Positions 1 through 10,299 of a DNA stretch of 64,000 nucleotides are shown here, piece after piece. Below the pieces are notes generated by a model that saw nothing but the letters and a program-made list of their open reading frames with translations, was not told the DNA's origin and did no database searches. Position 1 is the stretch's first letter; the number at the start of each line of letters is the position of its first letter. The position numbers and the translations under genes were made by a program. Source of the stretch: Alteromonas sp. CI.11.F.A3 (lineage in GTDB: Bacteria > Pseudomonadota > Gammaproteobacteria > Enterobacterales > Alteromonadaceae); contig NZ_CP136708.1 in assembly GCF_032925565.1 (NCBI RefSeq), positions 1,736,001 to 1,800,000 of the forward strand, given 5' to 3'.

Positions 1-236
1 AGGCGGCTCTTGTGACGAGCAGCTTTATTCTTGTGAATCAAACCTTTAGTAGCCATTCTGTCAAGAATCGGAGTTGCAGCAGCAAATGCAGTTTGTGCAC
101 CTTCTTTATCACCACTAGCGATAGCAGCTACTACTTTCTTCAAGCTTGTACGAGTCATGGAGCGACGGCTAGCGTTATGCTGGCGACGCTTTTCGGCTTG
201 GATTGCACGTTTCTTAGCAGACTTGATGTTAGCCAA
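1..236 (-). CDS. rpsT: 30S ribosomal protein S20, 3' end cut by window
   Basis: S20 binds 16S rRNA early in assembly of the small ribosomal subunit. Read on the minus strand the product begins [19 protein letters not shown] and stays very basic and helical, as expected of S20. About 79 codons are present and the last few lie outside the window. I chose the TTG at 236 as start because it gives the conserved Ala-Asn-Ile-Lys N-terminus and follows a GGGAG Shine-Dalgarno. E. coli rpsT also starts with UUG, which is linked to autogenous control, so the same feedback may operate here. The gene diverges from murJ. Confidence 0.95.
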   Translation of the reverse strand, partial: MANIKSAKKRAIQAEKRRQHNASRRSMTRTSLKKVVAAIASGDKEGAQTAFAAATPILDRMATKGLIHKNKAARHKSR

Positions 237-279
237 GGTGTAACTCCCAAATAAATTCATGTCAAAAACGAGGGTGCGG

Positions 280-308
280 ATTTTGCCTATCATCCAGCCA
301 AAAGTCAA
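280..308 (-). promoter_or_regulatory. Candidate sigma-70 promoter of rpsT
   Basis: On the minus strand TTGACT (308-303) is followed after 17 bases by CAAAAT (285-280), about 45 bases before the rpsT start codon. Spacing and -35 match are good and the -10 is acceptable for a strong ribosomal promoter. The rest of the 237-598 gap is AT-rich and holds the leader of murJ on the other strand. I see no further gene there. Confidence 0.6.
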
Positions 309-598
309 ACGATTTAACCCAATAAGTAGAAAGTTAATTTCTACCTTAATTAAGGTGTAGATCGAATGTTTTGGTTTTTCGCCCTGTTCTTAGTAAAAGA
401 GCTAATAAAGCGCTTAACAGAAAGTACAGAACAAAAAAGCGATGCACAGCACGAAACCATACCCACAACGGGCGCGGATTATAGCAAAAAAATTTCATGA
501 GATGCACTTATATTTTGAATAATACGTTTCGCCCTTTACGGGGTTTCGTTATGATTGAGCGCTTAACTGAATGAAATGTATTTATTGGAATCGTCTTA

Positions 599-2155
599 GT
601 GTCACGGAAGTTATTAAAATCAGGCCTTATTGTCAGTGTAATGACATTGATATCCCGCGTGTTAGGGCTAGTGCGAGATGTGGTAGTCGCAAGGCTAATG
701 GGGGATGGCGCCGCCGCCGACGTGTTTTTCTTTGCAAATAAAATTCCTAACTTCCTGCGCCGCTTATTTGCCGAAGGTGCATTCGCGCAAGCATTTATTC
801 CGGTATTAACCGAAGTACACCAAAATCACGAGAAAGCAGAACTTAAAGCGTTTGTTGCTAAAATTTCCGGTACGCTCGGGGCCATTGTATTTATTGTTTC
901 CCTTATTGGCGTAATAGCATCACCGGTTTTGGCCGCGTTATTTGGCACAGGCTGGTTCATTGCGTGGGTGCAGGGCGATGAAGCGGGCGATAAATTTTTA
1001 CTCGCCTCTACCATGTTAAAAATCACCTTTCCGTATCTTGCCTTTGTATCATTAACTGGGTTGGCTGGGGCTATATTAAATACCCTGAATAAATTTGCAG
1101 TCGCAGCGTTTACGCCTGTACTACTTAACGTATGTATTATTGCTTGTGCAGTATTTTTAGCCCCTGATATGGAACAGCCCGCCTTTGCATTGGCGTGGGG
1201 CGTCTTTTTAGGCGGCATAGTACAACTTGGCTTTCAATTGCCGTTTTTGTATCGGGCAGGTCTACTAGTTAAGCCTAAATGGGGCTGGCGAGACGAAAAT
1301 GTTGTTAAGGTGCGTACCTTAATGATCCCAGCTTTATTCGGCGTATCCGTGGGGCAAATCAACTTATTATTCGATACCTTCATTGCCAGCTTCCTTATGA
1401 CGGGCTCTATTAGCTGGCTTTACTACTCTGACCGCTTACTGGAATTTCCGTTAGGTCTGTTTGGTATCGCCATCGCCACCGTAATATTGCCCGCGCTGTC
1501 GCGTAATCATGTGAGTAAAGATCCGAAAGCCTTTTCTGCCAATATAGATTGGGCATTTCGCATGGTGTGTTTACTGGGCATTCCAGCCGCCGTAGGGTTA
1601 GCTACGATGGCGCGCCCAATCTTAACGGTGATATTCCAGCGGGGCGCTTTTACGGCGGAAACTGCCACTATGGCGTCTTATTCACTAACCGCGTATGCAT
1701 TTGGTTTACTCAGCTTTATGTTAGTGAAAGTGCTGGCGCCCGGGTTTTACTCGCGGCAAGACACCAAAACCCCGGTTAGATTTGGTATTTGGTGCATGGT
1801 GGCAAACATGGTGTTTAATTTGTTAGCCATTCCCTTTGGCTATATTGGCCTAGCCATTGCCACTAGCATGTCGGCCACGCTGAATGCCGCACTGCTGTAT
1901 ATTACCCTGCACAAGCAAGGTGTTTTTGTACTTAGCCGTACATCGGTGATGTTTATACTTCGCGTACTTATTGCCAGTACGGTAATGGGGGCGGTGATTT
2001 TTTATCGTGATAAGGGCGTGGCGTTTTTCGACCTTGAATGGACAGTGCAAGTGGTGGATGTTGCTATTACTATCACCTTATCTGCCGCAGCTTTCTTCTC
2101 ATGCATGATTTTATTGGGTGCAAGACGTCGTCATTTCAAAAGTGGGGGCGGCTAA
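599..2155 (+). CDS. murJ: Lipid II flippase MurJ
   Basis: MurJ moves undecaprenyl-linked peptidoglycan precursor (lipid II) from the inner to the outer face of the cytoplasmic membrane. The 518-residue protein is the usual family length and hydrophobic throughout, consistent with 14 membrane helices of the MOP exporter fold. The conserved N-terminus SRVLGLVRD carries Arg20 and Arg26, and NFLRRLFAEGAF carries Arg54. By my alignment these are equivalent to the essential E. coli arginines 18, 24 and 52. Start is GTG at 599, with a weak GGAA upstream. It leads ribF by 76 bases, a murJ-ribF order seen in many gammaproteobacteria. Confidence 0.95.
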   Translation: MSRKLLKSGLIVSVMTLISRVLGLVRDVVVARLMGDGAAADVFFFANKIPNFLRRLFAEGAFAQAFIPVLTEVHQNHEKAELKAFVAKISGTLGAIVFIVSLIGVIASPVLAALFGTGWFIAWVQGDEAGDKFLLASTMLKITFPYLAFVSLTGLAGAILNTLNKFAVAAFTPVLLNVCIIACAVFLAPDMEQPAFALAWGVFLGGIVQLGFQLPFLYRAGLLVKPKWGWRDENVVKVRTLMIPALFGVSVGQINLLFDTFIASFLMTGSISWLYYSDRLLEFPLGLFGIAIATVILPALSRNHVSKDPKAFSANIDWAFRMVCLLGIPAAVGLATMARPILTVIFQRGAFTAETATMASYSLTAYAFGLLSFMLVKVLAPGFYSRQDTKTPVRFGIWCMVANMVFNLLAIPFGYIGLAIATSMSATLNAALLYITLHKQGVFVLSRTSVMFILRVLIASTVMGAVIFYRDKGVAFFDLEWTVQVVDVAITITLSAAAFFSCMILLGARRRHFKSGGG

Positions 2156-2231
2156 TATTGGTATTCCGTGCAGGGTCGTTTATAATCGCGAGCTTTGAAT
2201 TTTCAGTAGTAACTAAAGGCAGTGGCTAATA

Positions 2232-3152
2232 GTGGAATTTATCCGCGGGCTTAACAATGTAAAACCGCAGCACAGCGGGTGTGTACTTACCATCGGGAAA
2301 TTTGATGGTGTGCACTTGGGACATCAGGCAGTACTGGGTAATGTGCTTCAAAAAGCCAATGCACTTGGGTTGCCGGCTACGGTGATGGTGTTTGAACCTC
2401 AACCTGAGGAAGTCTTTACGCCTGATAAAGCGCCTGCACGCATCAGTCCATTGCGTGAAAAGTACGAATTGCTGAAACAGCAGGGCGTCGATCGTTTATT
2501 GGCAGTGCGTTTCAACAGAGCTTTTGCTAGTCAAAGTGCCGATACCTTCGTGCATGATTTGCTGGTGGATAAGTTAGGCGTTAAATTTCTTGTGGTAGGC
2601 GATGACTTTCGCTTTGGACAAGGTCGTCAGGGCGACTTTGCTATGCTGCAAGCCGCTGGGCAAAAGTACGGCTTTGAAGTGGTTAGCACACAAAGCTTTA
2701 TGATGCATGCACATCGCATTAGCTCTACTGCAGTACGCGAAGCCCTCGCGGATTCTGATTTTACGCTTGCCGAAGAAATGTTAGGTAGGCCTTTTGCTGT
2801 GTATGGCCGAGTGGTACATGGTGAGAAGAAAGGGCGGACCATAGGGTTTCCTACCGCGAATGTCATGCTGAAACGTTGCAGGGCGCCTATTCACGGTGTA
2901 TTTGCAGTGCACGTTGCCGTAGATGGAAAAAAATTCAATGGCGTAGCTAACATTGGTACTCGCCCCACGTTAAATGGTGTGCGAAACCAGTTAGAAGTAC
3001 ATATCTTCGATATGTCAGCCGACCTGTACGGGAAACCAATGACCGTGTTTCCTGTTGCAAAAATACGAGATGAACAGAAATTTGACTCGTTTGAGATACT
3101 AAAAGCACAAATTCAGGCCGATGCCGCTAAGGCGCGCCTGTTATTAGAATAG
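2232..3152 (+). CDS. ribF: Bifunctional riboflavin kinase/FAD synthetase
   Basis: RibF phosphorylates riboflavin to FMN and then adenylates FMN to FAD. The N-terminal nucleotidyltransferase domain shows GKFDGVHLGH near residue 23. The C-terminal flavokinase domain shows GRTIGFPTANV near residue 200. The 306 residues match the family. Start is GTG at 2232, giving MEFIRGLNNV, very like the E. coli N-terminus. It lies between murJ and ileS in the conserved order that runs on to lspA, fkpB and ispH. The riboflavin it uses is made by the ribD-ribH operon further along this window. Confidence 0.96.
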   Translation: MEFIRGLNNVKPQHSGCVLTIGKFDGVHLGHQAVLGNVLQKANALGLPATVMVFEPQPEEVFTPDKAPARISPLREKYELLKQQGVDRLLAVRFNRAFASQSADTFVHDLLVDKLGVKFLVVGDDFRFGQGRQGDFAMLQAAGQKYGFEVVSTQSFMMHAHRISSTAVREALADSDFTLAEEMLGRPFAVYGRVVHGEKKGRTIGFPTANVMLKRCRAPIHGVFAVHVAVDGKKFNGVANIGTRPTLNGVRNQLEVHIFDMSADLYGKPMTVFPVAKIRDEQKFDSFEILKAQIQADAAKARLLLE

Positions 3153-3261
3153 TGAAACGTGATAAAGTCACTACGCTTAACATAGCGTCGACCAATGCAA
3201 GCCTATACAGCGCCTAACGAGGCGTTGGGTATTATTAAAGGTAACCGGATAATACAATTAT

Positions 3262-6081
3262 ATGAGTGATTATAAAGCCACATTAAACCTACCTGAAACC
3301 GCCTTTCCAATGCGCGGTAACCTTGCTCAGCGTGAGCCTAAAATGCTGAAAGACTGGCAAGAAAAAGGGGTATACACAAAGATTAGAGAAGCGAAGAAAG
3401 GTAAGAAGCCTTTCATTCTTCATGATGGCCCTCCGTACGCAAACGGCGATATTCATATTGGTCACGCAGTAAATAAAATTCTGAAAGACATTATTGTTAA
3501 GTCTAAAACCTTGTCAGATTTCGACTCCCCTTATGTGCCGGGTTGGGACTGTCACGGTTTGCCTATAGAACTAATGGTAGAAAAGAAAGTGGGTAAGCCT
3601 GGCAAAAAAGTGACGGCTGCTGAGTTTCGCCAAAAGTGCCGTGAATACGCACAACGTCAAATTGACGGCCAAATGGCTGACTTCAAACGCCTTGGCGTGT
3701 TTGGTACGTGGGATAATCCTTATAAAACCATGGATTTTCGCTCAGAAGCCGACATTATTCGCGCACTGGGTAAAGTGGTTAAATCAGGCCATTTAGAAAA
3801 AGGCTTTAAGCCTGTTCACTGGTGTACTGACTGTGGTTCTGCGTTGGCAGAAGCAGAAGTAGAATACCAAGACAAAATTTCACCTGCTATCGATGTGAAA
3901 TTCCCTGTTGCTGATGTAGACGCTATCGCGGCTGCGTTTGGTGTAACGAGTGAAGACTTAACGGCGCATAAAACGGGCGTGGTTATCTGGACAACTACCC
4001 CCTGGACATTGCCTGCAAACCGCGCCATCAGCTTGCACCCAGAATTAACCTACGCGATTGTTGAAATTACGTCGACCAGCGAATGGTTAGTAGTCGCACA
4101 AGACTTACTTGAAAGCTGCATGACGCGCTACGGTATTGAAGAATATCGTGAAGTGGCGACCTGTGTAGGTTCAAGCCTAGAGCGATTATTGGTTAATCAT
4201 CCGTTCTTAGATTTAAAAGTACCGCTTATTTTAGGCGAGCACGTTACCACTGAATCAGGTACTGGTTGTGTTCATACCGCGCCTGCTCACGGTGTTGACG
4301 ATTTCAATGTAGGTAAACAATACGACATTGAAGTGTACAACCCAGTAGGTAATAACGGTGTGTATTTAGAAAACACCCCTTTGTTTGCTGGCCAGTTCGT
4401 ATTTAAAGCCAACGATACCATTGTTGAAACGGTAAAAGAGCACGGTAACCTAGTACTTAACGTGAAATACGAGCATAGCTACCCGCATTGCTGGCGCCAT
4501 AAAACGCCTATTATTTTCCGTGCTACGCCGCAGTGGTTCATCAGCATGGACAAAAAGGGCCTACGTGCTGAGTCAATCGAACAAATTAAGCAAACTAAGT
4601 GGATCCCAGAGTGGGGCGAAAACCGCATCCAGAAAATGGTAGAAGGCCGCCCAGATTGGTGTATTTCTCGCCAACGTACATGGGGTGTGCCAATTCCATT
4701 ATACGTGCACAAACTTACCGGTGAACTTCACCCTGAGTCGGTTGCACTTATGGAAAAAGTGGCCGCTGAAGTTGAAACCAAAGGCATTCAAGCTTGGTGG
4801 GATATCGACGATGCTGCACTATTAGGTAGCGAAGCCGATAACTACGATAAAGTGACCGATACCCTAGACGTATGGTTCGACTCAGGTGTAACGCATTACT
4901 TTGTGGTTGATCAACGTGAAGACATTCCAGCTAGCGCCGATTTGTACCTTGAAGGGTCAGACCAACACCGTGGTTGGTTTATGTCATCACTTATGACATC
5001 CACTGCTATGCATGGCCATGCGCCTTACAAAGAAGTATTAACCCACGGCTTTACCGTTGATGCCCACGGCAGAAAGATGTCGAAGTCGGTTGGTAACGTG
5101 GTTGCGCCGCAAGAAGTAACGAACAAACTAGGCGCAGACATTCTTCGTCTATGGGTTGCTTCTACCGATTACCGCGGTGAAATTGCGGTATCTGATGAAA
5201 TTCTAAAACGTGCTGCTGATGCATATCGTCGCCTACGTAATACTTCACGTTTCTTATTGGCAAACCTTAATGGCTTTGTGCCAGAAGATGCTTTGCCAGA
5301 AGGAGAGATGGTGGCACTCGACCGCTGGATTGTAGCCCGTGCTAAAGGGCTACAGGAAGAACTTGTTGAAGCGTTTGAAAAGTATGACTTGCTAGTAGTA
5401 ACGCAAAAGCTAATGCACTTCTGCTCAATCGAGTTGGGTTCTTTCTACCTAGACGTGATTAAAGACAGACAGTACACGGCGAAATCAGACGGCAATGCAC
5501 GTCGTTCTTGCCAAACTGCGCTTTACCATATTATGGAAGCGTTAGTTCGCTGGATGGCACCAATCACAAGCTTTACAGCGCAAGAGATTTGGGAAGCTTT
5601 ACCGGGCGAGCGTAGTGAATTTGTGTTTTCCGAAACCTGGTACGAAGGCTTTAACAGCTTCACCCAAAGCGACGTATTTAACGATGAACTTTGGCATCAG
5701 GTATTAAACGTGAAAGACGCAGCTAACCAAGCCATGGAGCAAGCTCGTAAAGACGGTCAGCTAGGTGGCTCGTTAGAAGCGAAGATTGACTTGTATGCTA
5801 CAGAGTCTTTGTTTAACACCTTGGCATCACTTGAAGATGAATTGCGCTTTGTATTGATTACATCGGCAGTGAACCTGACAAAAGTAGACAGCGCACCAGA
5901 CAATGCTGCGGCTACCGATGTTGAAGGCCTATGGTTAAGCGTAAACAAAGCAAGCGGCGACAAATGTGTTCGCTGTTGGCACCATCGTGAAGATGTTGGC
6001 ACCCACGAAGGGCACGAAGAACTATGTGGTCGTTGTGTAACTAACATTGATGGCGAAGGGGAAACGCGTCAGTATGCTTAA
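3262..6081 (+). CDS. ileS: Isoleucine-tRNA ligase
   Basis: Class I aminoacyl-tRNA synthetase charging tRNA-Ile, with an editing domain that removes valine. The 939 residues compare with 938 in E. coli. The HIGH signature appears as DIHIGH around residue 66, and KMSKS lies near residue 605. The C-terminal zinc ribbon is visible as CVRCWHH followed by CGRC near residues 900-925. The editing region contains [12 protein letters not shown]. The gene starts at ATG 3262 after a 109-base gap from ribF, and its last 8 bases overlap lspA, which suggests translational coupling. Confidence 0.98.
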   Translation: MSDYKATLNLPETAFPMRGNLAQREPKMLKDWQEKGVYTKIREAKKGKKPFILHDGPPYANGDIHIGHAVNKILKDIIVKSKTLSDFDSPYVPGWDCHGLPIELMVEKKVGKPGKKVTAAEFRQKCREYAQRQIDGQMADFKRLGVFGTWDNPYKTMDFRSEADIIRALGKVVKSGHLEKGFKPVHWCTDCGSALAEAEVEYQDKISPAIDVKFPVADVDAIAAAFGVTSEDLTAHKTGVVIWTTTPWTLPANRAISLHPELTYAIVEITSTSEWLVVAQDLLESCMTRYGIEEYREVATCVGSSLERLLVNHPFLDLKVPLILGEHVTTESGTGCVHTAPAHGVDDFNVGKQYDIEVYNPVGNNGVYLENTPLFAGQFVFKANDTIVETVKEHGNLVLNVKYEHSYPHCWRHKTPIIFRATPQWFISMDKKGLRAESIEQIKQTKWIPEWGENRIQKMVEGRPDWCISRQRTWGVPIPLYVHKLTGELHPESVALMEKVAAEVETKGIQAWWDIDDAALLGSEADNYDKVTDTLDVWFDSGVTHYFVVDQREDIPASADLYLEGSDQHRGWFMSSLMTSTAMHGHAPYKEVLTHGFTVDAHGRKMSKSVGNVVAPQEVTNKLGADILRLWVASTDYRGEIAVSDEILKRAADAYRRLRNTSRFLLANLNGFVPEDALPEGEMVALDRWIVARAKGLQEELVEAFEKYDLLVVTQKLMHFCSIELGSFYLDVIKDRQYTAKSDGNARRSCQTALYHIMEALVRWMAPITSFTAQEIWEALPGERSEFVFSETWYEGFNSFTQSDVFNDELWHQVLNVKDAANQAMEQARKDGQLGGSLEAKIDLYATESLFNTLASLEDELRFVLITSAVNLTKVDSAPDNAAATDVEGLWLSVNKASGDKCVRCWHHREDVGTHEGHEELCGRCVTNIDGEGETRQYA

Positions 6082-6619
6082 TACTACGGCGGATACCAAG
6101 CCTAAGTTATTCAGTGAAACCGGTTTACGGTTTCTTTGGATAACCCTAATTGCATTCGTGTTAGATCAGGTTACCAAGTACGCGGTATTAGGCGGTATGT
6201 CACTTTATCAATCGATAGAGGTATTACCGTTTTTCAATTTAACGTACGTACATAATTATGGCGCGGCATTTAGCTTTCTTGATAGTGCCGGTGGCTGGCA
6301 GCGATGGTTTTTTACTGCCATCGCTACTGTTGTCAGTGTGGTTATTTTATGGTGGTTGAAACAATCGCCTAAAAACCAAACTCTGTTGCCTGTTGCCTTT
6401 TCTTTTATATTAGGTGGCGCGCTAGGTAACGTTTACGATCGTTTAGTGCATGGGTACGTTATCGATTTTCTCGATTTTCATGTAAACAACATGCATTGGC
6501 CTGCCTTCAATATTGCCGATAGCGCTATATTTATTGGTGCAGCCCTTTTAATTATTGATATGTTCAAGAACGGTGAGAAGCATAAAAGCGCCGATTCAGC
6601 CAACACATCAAAGCAGTAA
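6074..6619 (+). CDS. lspA: Lipoprotein signal peptidase (signal peptidase II)
   Basis: LspA cleaves the signal peptide of diacylglyceryl-modified prolipoproteins in the inner membrane. Four hydrophobic segments are visible. The two catalytic aspartates sit in the conserved motifs GNVYDR and FNIADS. A longer reading frame begins at 6047 inside ileS. I prefer ATG 6074 because GAAGGGGA lies about 12 bases upstream, the protein then begins with a short tail before the first membrane helix, and the 8-base overlap with the ileS stop is typical of this pair. The product is 181 residues. Confidence 0.94.
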   Translation: MLNTTADTKPKLFSETGLRFLWITLIAFVLDQVTKYAVLGGMSLYQSIEVLPFFNLTYVHNYGAAFSFLDSAGGWQRWFFTAIATVVSVVILWWLKQSPKNQTLLPVAFSFILGGALGNVYDRLVHGYVIDFLDFHVNNMHWPAFNIADSAIFIGAALLIIDMFKNGEKHKSADSANTSKQ

Positions 6620-6630
6620 CCGGAGCCACA

Positions 6631-7098
6631 ATGACCGACAACCTTATTATTGGTTCTGACAGCGAAGTTATTCTTCACTTTGATTTAAAACTTGAAGATG
6701 GATCAGCCGCTGACAGCACCCGAGTAAACAATAAGCCTGCGAAAATGGTAATGGGTGACGGTAGTCTTACCCCTAACTTTGAAGCTTGCTTGTTAGGGCT
6801 TCAAAAAGGTGAAAAGAAATCATTTACGTTAGCCGCGAACGATGCCTTTGGTGAGCCTAACCCAAACAATATCCATTACATGGATAGAAGTCGCTTTGGT
6901 GCTGATTTAGAAATTCAAGAAGGTGCTATTCTTGCGTTTTCTCAGCCAGATGGCTCAGAAATACCCGGTATTATCAGAAGTGTAGCGGGCGACTCCATCA
7001 CGGTTGACTTTAACCACCCATTAGCTGGGCAAACGGTTATTTTCGATGTCGAAATAGTTGATGTGAAAGCCGCACCTACACCAGAAGGTGACCAGTAA
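6631..7098 (+). CDS. fkpB: FKBP-type peptidyl-prolyl cis-trans isomerase FkpB
   Basis: SlyD/FkpB-like prolyl isomerase of 155 residues. The FKBP core is interrupted by an insert-in-flap domain, visible as the segment around [17 protein letters not shown]. The end of the core reads [21 protein letters not shown], diagnostic for the SlyD subfamily. Unlike the slyD gene at 20.2 kb it has no metal-binding His/Cys tail. It follows lspA by 11 bases and precedes ispH by 2 bases, the same order as in E. coli (fkpB, also called slpA). Likely a cytoplasmic folding helper. Confidence 0.92.
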   Translation: MTDNLIIGSDSEVILHFDLKLEDGSAADSTRVNNKPAKMVMGDGSLTPNFEACLLGLQKGEKKSFTLAANDAFGEPNPNNIHYMDRSRFGADLEIQEGAILAFSQPDGSEIPGIIRSVAGDSITVDFNHPLAGQTVIFDVEIVDVKAAPTPEGDQ

Positions 7099-7100
7099 TT

Positions 7101-8045
7101 ATGCAAATTCATCTCGCTAACCCTCGTGGCTTTTGTGCCGGAGTAGACAGAGCCATCACTATTGTAGAAAGAGCGCTTGAAATATTTGAGCCGCCTATCT
7201 ATGTTCGCCATGAAGTCGTTCACAATAAATTTGTGGTAGATGGGCTACGTGAGCGTGGCGCTATTTTTGTAGATGAATTGCATGAAGTACCCGATAACTG
7301 CATTGTTATTTTTTCTGCCCATGGGGTTTCTCAAGCAGTAAGAAAAGAAGCTGAAAATCGTGGTTTAAAGGTATTTGATGCTACTTGTCCGTTAGTGACT
7401 AAAGTACATATGGAAGTGACGCGAGCAAGTAAAACAGGCACTGAATGTATTTTGATTGGCCATGCAGGGCACCCAGAAGTAGAAGGTACGATGGGGCAAT
7501 ACAGTAATAATGAGGGTGGAATTTACCTTGTTGAGTCTGAGGCTGATGTGGCGACGCTTGAAGTGAAGGACGCCAAAAACCTTTATTACTGTAGCCAAAC
7601 GACGTTATCAGTTGATGACACCGCAGATGTAATTGATGCATTACGTGAACGTTTCCCTGATATTCAAGGGCCTCGTAAAGACGATATTTGCTATGCCACA
7701 CAGAATCGTCAAGACGCCGTGCGGGATTTGTCTCAAGACTGCCAAGTATTATTGGTAGTGGGTGCGCAAAATAGCTCAAATTCAAATCGTTTACGTGAAC
7801 TAGCTGAAAAGATTGGTGCAAAAGCGCACTTAATTGCCGATGCGAATTGCATTCAGGAAAGCTGGCTTGAAGGCGTTGAGCACATAGGTGTGACTGCAGG
7901 CGCTTCAGCACCTGAGGTGCTAGTGCAAGGCGTGGTTGATAAGCTTAAAGCATGGGGGGCGGTTTCTGCCTCTGAACGTGCAGGCCGAGAAGAAAATGTG
8001 GAATTCGCGGTTCCCAAAGAGCTTAGAGTTAAACAAGTAAGCTAA
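7101..8045 (+). CDS. ispH: 4-hydroxy-3-methylbut-2-enyl diphosphate reductase
   Basis: IspH is the last enzyme of the MEP isoprenoid pathway. It reduces HMBPP to isopentenyl and dimethylallyl diphosphate using an iron-sulfur cluster. The cluster cysteines are visible as Cys12 (RGFCAG), Cys96 (DATCPLV) and one in [10 protein letters not shown] near residue 197. The last motif also contains the conserved TQNRQ. Length is 314 residues (E. coli 316). It ends the murJ-to-ispH gene run and is followed by a clear terminator. The dxs and ispA genes of the same pathway are at 52-55 kb. Confidence 0.97.
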   Translation: MQIHLANPRGFCAGVDRAITIVERALEIFEPPIYVRHEVVHNKFVVDGLRERGAIFVDELHEVPDNCIVIFSAHGVSQAVRKEAENRGLKVFDATCPLVTKVHMEVTRASKTGTECILIGHAGHPEVEGTMGQYSNNEGGIYLVESEADVATLEVKDAKNLYYCSQTTLSVDDTADVIDALRERFPDIQGPRKDDICYATQNRQDAVRDLSQDCQVLLVVGAQNSSNSNRLRELAEKIGAKAHLIADANCIQESWLEGVEHIGVTAGASAPEVLVQGVVDKLKAWGAVSASERAGREENVEFAVPKELRVKQVS

Positions 8046-8078
8046 CGCCGTTTAGGTATAAAAATTGGGTTGGATTTT

Positions 8079-8112
8079 AAAGCACTGCATTGATATGCGG
8101 TGCTTTTTTTTA
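8079..8112 (+). terminator. Intrinsic terminator after ispH
   Basis: AAGCACTGCAT and ATGCGGTGCTT form an 11-bp stem with one G-T pair and a TGAT loop, followed by a run of eight T. It closes the murJ-ispH transcription unit. Confidence 0.9.
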
Positions 8113-8164
8113 CGCTGTCGTCTAATGGTAATACAATCTTATACGTTTTATGATTGCTTATACC

Positions 8165-8197
8165 TTGAGCAAGAAATTTTTAGCATAGAATGCTAAA
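8165..8197 (+). promoter_or_regulatory. Candidate promoter/operator upstream of pilV
   Basis: TTGAGC (8165-8170) and TAGAAT (8186-8191) resemble a promoter with a short 15-base spacer. Overlapping the -10 is an 8-bp perfect inverted repeat, TTTAGCAT-aga-ATGCTAAA (8179-8197), which could be a regulator binding site. This is inference from pattern only. Apart from this and the ispH terminator, the 8046-8226 gap shows nothing else. Confidence 0.35.
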
Positions 8198-8226
8198 CAT
8201 AAGGTTGTGTCTAAATTTTAGCGTGA

Positions 8227-8883
8227 ATGCCACCGTGCAATGCAGGGAATATGAATCAAACGATAAACACTAGTGGGTTAGGTAACCAACAAGGCGTTGG
8301 CCTTATAGAGGTGCTTGTCACTATGTTCATTCTTGCCATTGGTTTACTCGGTGTAGCCGCACTTCAATTCACCGGTTCGTTTGCCAACAAAGATGCCATT
8401 AGCCGTACGCAAAGCGAATTTGTTGCCGCTCAGGTTGCTGAACGTTTACGTGCTGCTGCACGCGTGGCAACGGTAGGGGATGGCATTGTGGTCAACAACC
8501 AATATTTTAGTGCTAGTAATTACAATTTCAACGGGCTTAGTTGTTCAGGTTCTACTCACCCATACAAATGTTTTTGTTTGAGTCGCCCTACTGGGGTGCC
8601 TAATTGCGAAACGGCCACCTGCAACGAACAGGATATGGCGAAATACGATGGCTGGGCACTTTCATGCGCAGCAGTGCAAACTAACCCTCAGACCACCTTA
8701 TCGTTAACCTGTGCAGATAATAACGTCGCGGATGTTTACAGTTGCAGTGCGGGCTCACGATTGCAAGTTATTCTAGCGTGGCCGGTAGCATCAGCAGGTA
8801 ATCAATCATATACCTTAAATACGCGTTGTAATCCGAATGAATCAGACAGTAATGCCTGCGTGATAAAGGATTTAACCTTGTGA
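8227..8883 (+). CDS. pilV: Type IV pilus modification protein PilV (minor pilin)
   Basis: Minor pilin of the priming complex that initiates type IV pilus assembly. A prepilin leader ends in NQQG, with cleavage before VGLIEV. The Glu at mature position 5 is present and is followed by a hydrophobic helix (LVTMFILAIGLLGVAAL). The periplasmic part is cysteine-rich. Start is uncertain: ATG 8227 gives a leader of about 24 residues, and ATG 8251 gives a shorter MNQTINT leader. Neither has a well-placed Shine-Dalgarno. Its stop overlaps the pilW start by 4 bases (GTGA), so the two are probably coupled. Confidence 0.9.
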   Translation: MPPCNAGNMNQTINTSGLGNQQGVGLIEVLVTMFILAIGLLGVAALQFTGSFANKDAISRTQSEFVAAQVAERLRAAARVATVGDGIVVNNQYFSASNYNFNGLSCSGSTHPYKCFCLSRPTGVPNCETATCNEQDMAKYDGWALSCAAVQTNPQTTLSLTCADNNVADVYSCSAGSRLQVILAWPVASAGNQSYTLNTRCNPNESDSNACVIKDLTL

Positions 8884-9725
8884 AGCGTGCGCAGGGGTTT
8901 TCTCTTGTAGAGTTAATGATTTCCTTAGCGTTAGGGTTGGTAATATCTGGCGCTATCATTCAGGTATTGGTGAGCAGTAGTGTAACGAATAAGCTTAATC
9001 AAGCGGTGGCACAGGTTCAGGAGTCTGGACGTTTTATAACAAGTCGGCTCAGTAATGAATTTTACGAAATTGGTCGCTACGACACTATTGTTGCTTCTAT
9101 CGATGATTCAGTTGATACAGTGGCTGAGGCTGGATTTATTGAAAATAGGCCGATTGGATTGGCCGGAGACTTTTCCTCAAATACCACGCTCGGGAGCACG
9201 CAAGCATCGAGTGGCGCAAGTGATGAGTTAGTGGTGAGTTTACTTGCGCTTGCAGATTGTACGGGCAGTAAACATGGTTATGCCGCCGATGATGAATTTC
9301 ATGTGGTAAACCGATACTACGTTAGCGGCAATGAATTTAGATGCACAGGCTACGACGGTCGAGTATTACGGGGACTTAAAACACAATCGGTTTCACCGAA
9401 TACTGTGACCTTGCTAGACAATGTCAGTAACTTCCAACTTCAATATGGCGTCAGCGATGTTGCTGAGAATTCCAATGGGCAAGCGATAACCTATGTGACG
9501 GCAGATAGGTTGGCAGTGCTACGAGCACAGAATCAACAGGTGGTTGCGCTGCGTTGGGCTATCTTACTTAAAAGCTATCAAAACCAAGTGCAGCAAACCT
9601 CAGCCCCTACATTTGCCTTACTCAACGAGAATCAAGTCACGCTAGACTCGAGCCATTATTATCAGGTTTTTACTAAAACCGTGTCACTTCGAAATATGAA
9701 AAACTTTGTTAGGAGCATTCAATGA
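8880..9725 (+). CDS. pilW: Type IV pilus assembly protein PilW (minor pilin)
   Basis: Minor pilin, 281 residues. Leader MKRAQG is cut before FSLVELMISLALGLVISGAII, with Glu5 present. The long periplasmic domain includes VALRWAILLKS near the C-terminus, a stretch recurrent in PilW. Start is GTG 8880, overlapping the pilV stop, and the end overlaps the pilX ATG by 4 bases. In Pseudomonas-type systems PilW joins PilV, PilX, FimU and PilE at the pilus tip, together with PilY1. The order here, pilV-pilW-pilX-pilY1-pilE, is the canonical one. Confidence 0.92.
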   Translation: MKRAQGFSLVELMISLALGLVISGAIIQVLVSSSVTNKLNQAVAQVQESGRFITSRLSNEFYEIGRYDTIVASIDDSVDTVAEAGFIENRPIGLAGDFSSNTTLGSTQASSGASDELVVSLLALADCTGSKHGYAADDEFHVVNRYYVSGNEFRCTGYDGRVLRGLKTQSVSPNTVTLLDNVSNFQLQYGVSDVAENSNGQAITYVTADRLAVLRAQNQQVVALRWAILLKSYQNQVQQTSAPTFALLNENQVTLDSSHYYQVFTKTVSLRNMKNFVRSIQ

Positions 9726-10285
9726 AACAGCGTGGATTGGTAATGGTGTTTGCATTGTTAGTGCTGCTCTCACTCACTATTTTAGGCGTAAGCGCGGTAA
9801 CCAGCAGTTTGTCCCAGTCTAAAATGGCCATGTCGATGCAGCAGAGTGGGTTAGCATTCGACGCGGCAGAAGCGGCTATTGCGGGGGTGTTTTTTGAGTC
9901 AGAGGATGAGTCACTATTGCAAGATGACACTAAAGTAGATCCTCTTTCTGCGGCACGACAGCTTGATCCCTACGATCCAGAAACAGAAGCAATGAGCTGC
10001 TTCGATCAAAATGAATGGACTGATAGGTACATGACCGAAAGTGGTCTTTCATGGGGCAGTGAACACACAACAAATGGTACTTATCAAACCATGGCCAGTA
10101 CCAAGAGCTGGTCTCGTACTGCGTTTGTAAGAGAGCAAGCGTGTCGTGGCTCAAGCAACGTGATTGGCGGTAGTAACGTAAATTGCCACGTGTTTATTAT
10201 TAGAGGCTGCGGCAAAGTAGGTAGTAAATCTACGGTGGTTGCGAACTCCCTAGCGGCATCAGTGTTTGGCCCTGCATCACAATAA
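9722..10285 (+). CDS. pilX: Type IV pilus assembly protein PilX (minor pilin)
   Basis: Minor pilin, 187 residues. A very short leader MKQRG is followed by LVMVFALLVLLSLTILGVSAV. Glu5 is absent, as is usual for PilX and the related pseudopilin GspK. The text AFDAAEAAIAGVF just after the helix is typical of the PilX N-terminal domain. Several cysteines in the distal half may form disulfides. It overlaps pilW by 4 bases and is separated from pilY1 by 14 bases, so the block is one operon. Confidence 0.9.
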   Translation: MKQRGLVMVFALLVLLSLTILGVSAVTSSLSQSKMAMSMQQSGLAFDAAEAAIAGVFFESEDESLLQDDTKVDPLSAARQLDPYDPETEAMSCFDQNEWTDRYMTESGLSWGSEHTTNGTYQTMASTKSWSRTAFVREQACRGSSNVIGGSNVNCHVFIIRGCGKVGSKSTVVANSLAASVFGPASQ

Positions 10286-10299
10286 AAAGAGTAATAATT

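Noticed and set aside
12..254. Plus-strand 80-residue frame at the window start
   Set aside because: It is antisense to rpsT, which is clearly the real gene.
826..1218. 130-residue minus-strand frame inside murJ
   Set aside because: Shadow of a conserved membrane-protein gene.
6047..6073. Earlier lspA start
   Set aside because: It is inside ileS without a better ribosome site; 6074 fits the family.
7399..7911. 170-residue minus-strand frame inside ispH
   Set aside because: It is antisense to a conserved gene, has no family features, and has the composition of a shadow frame.
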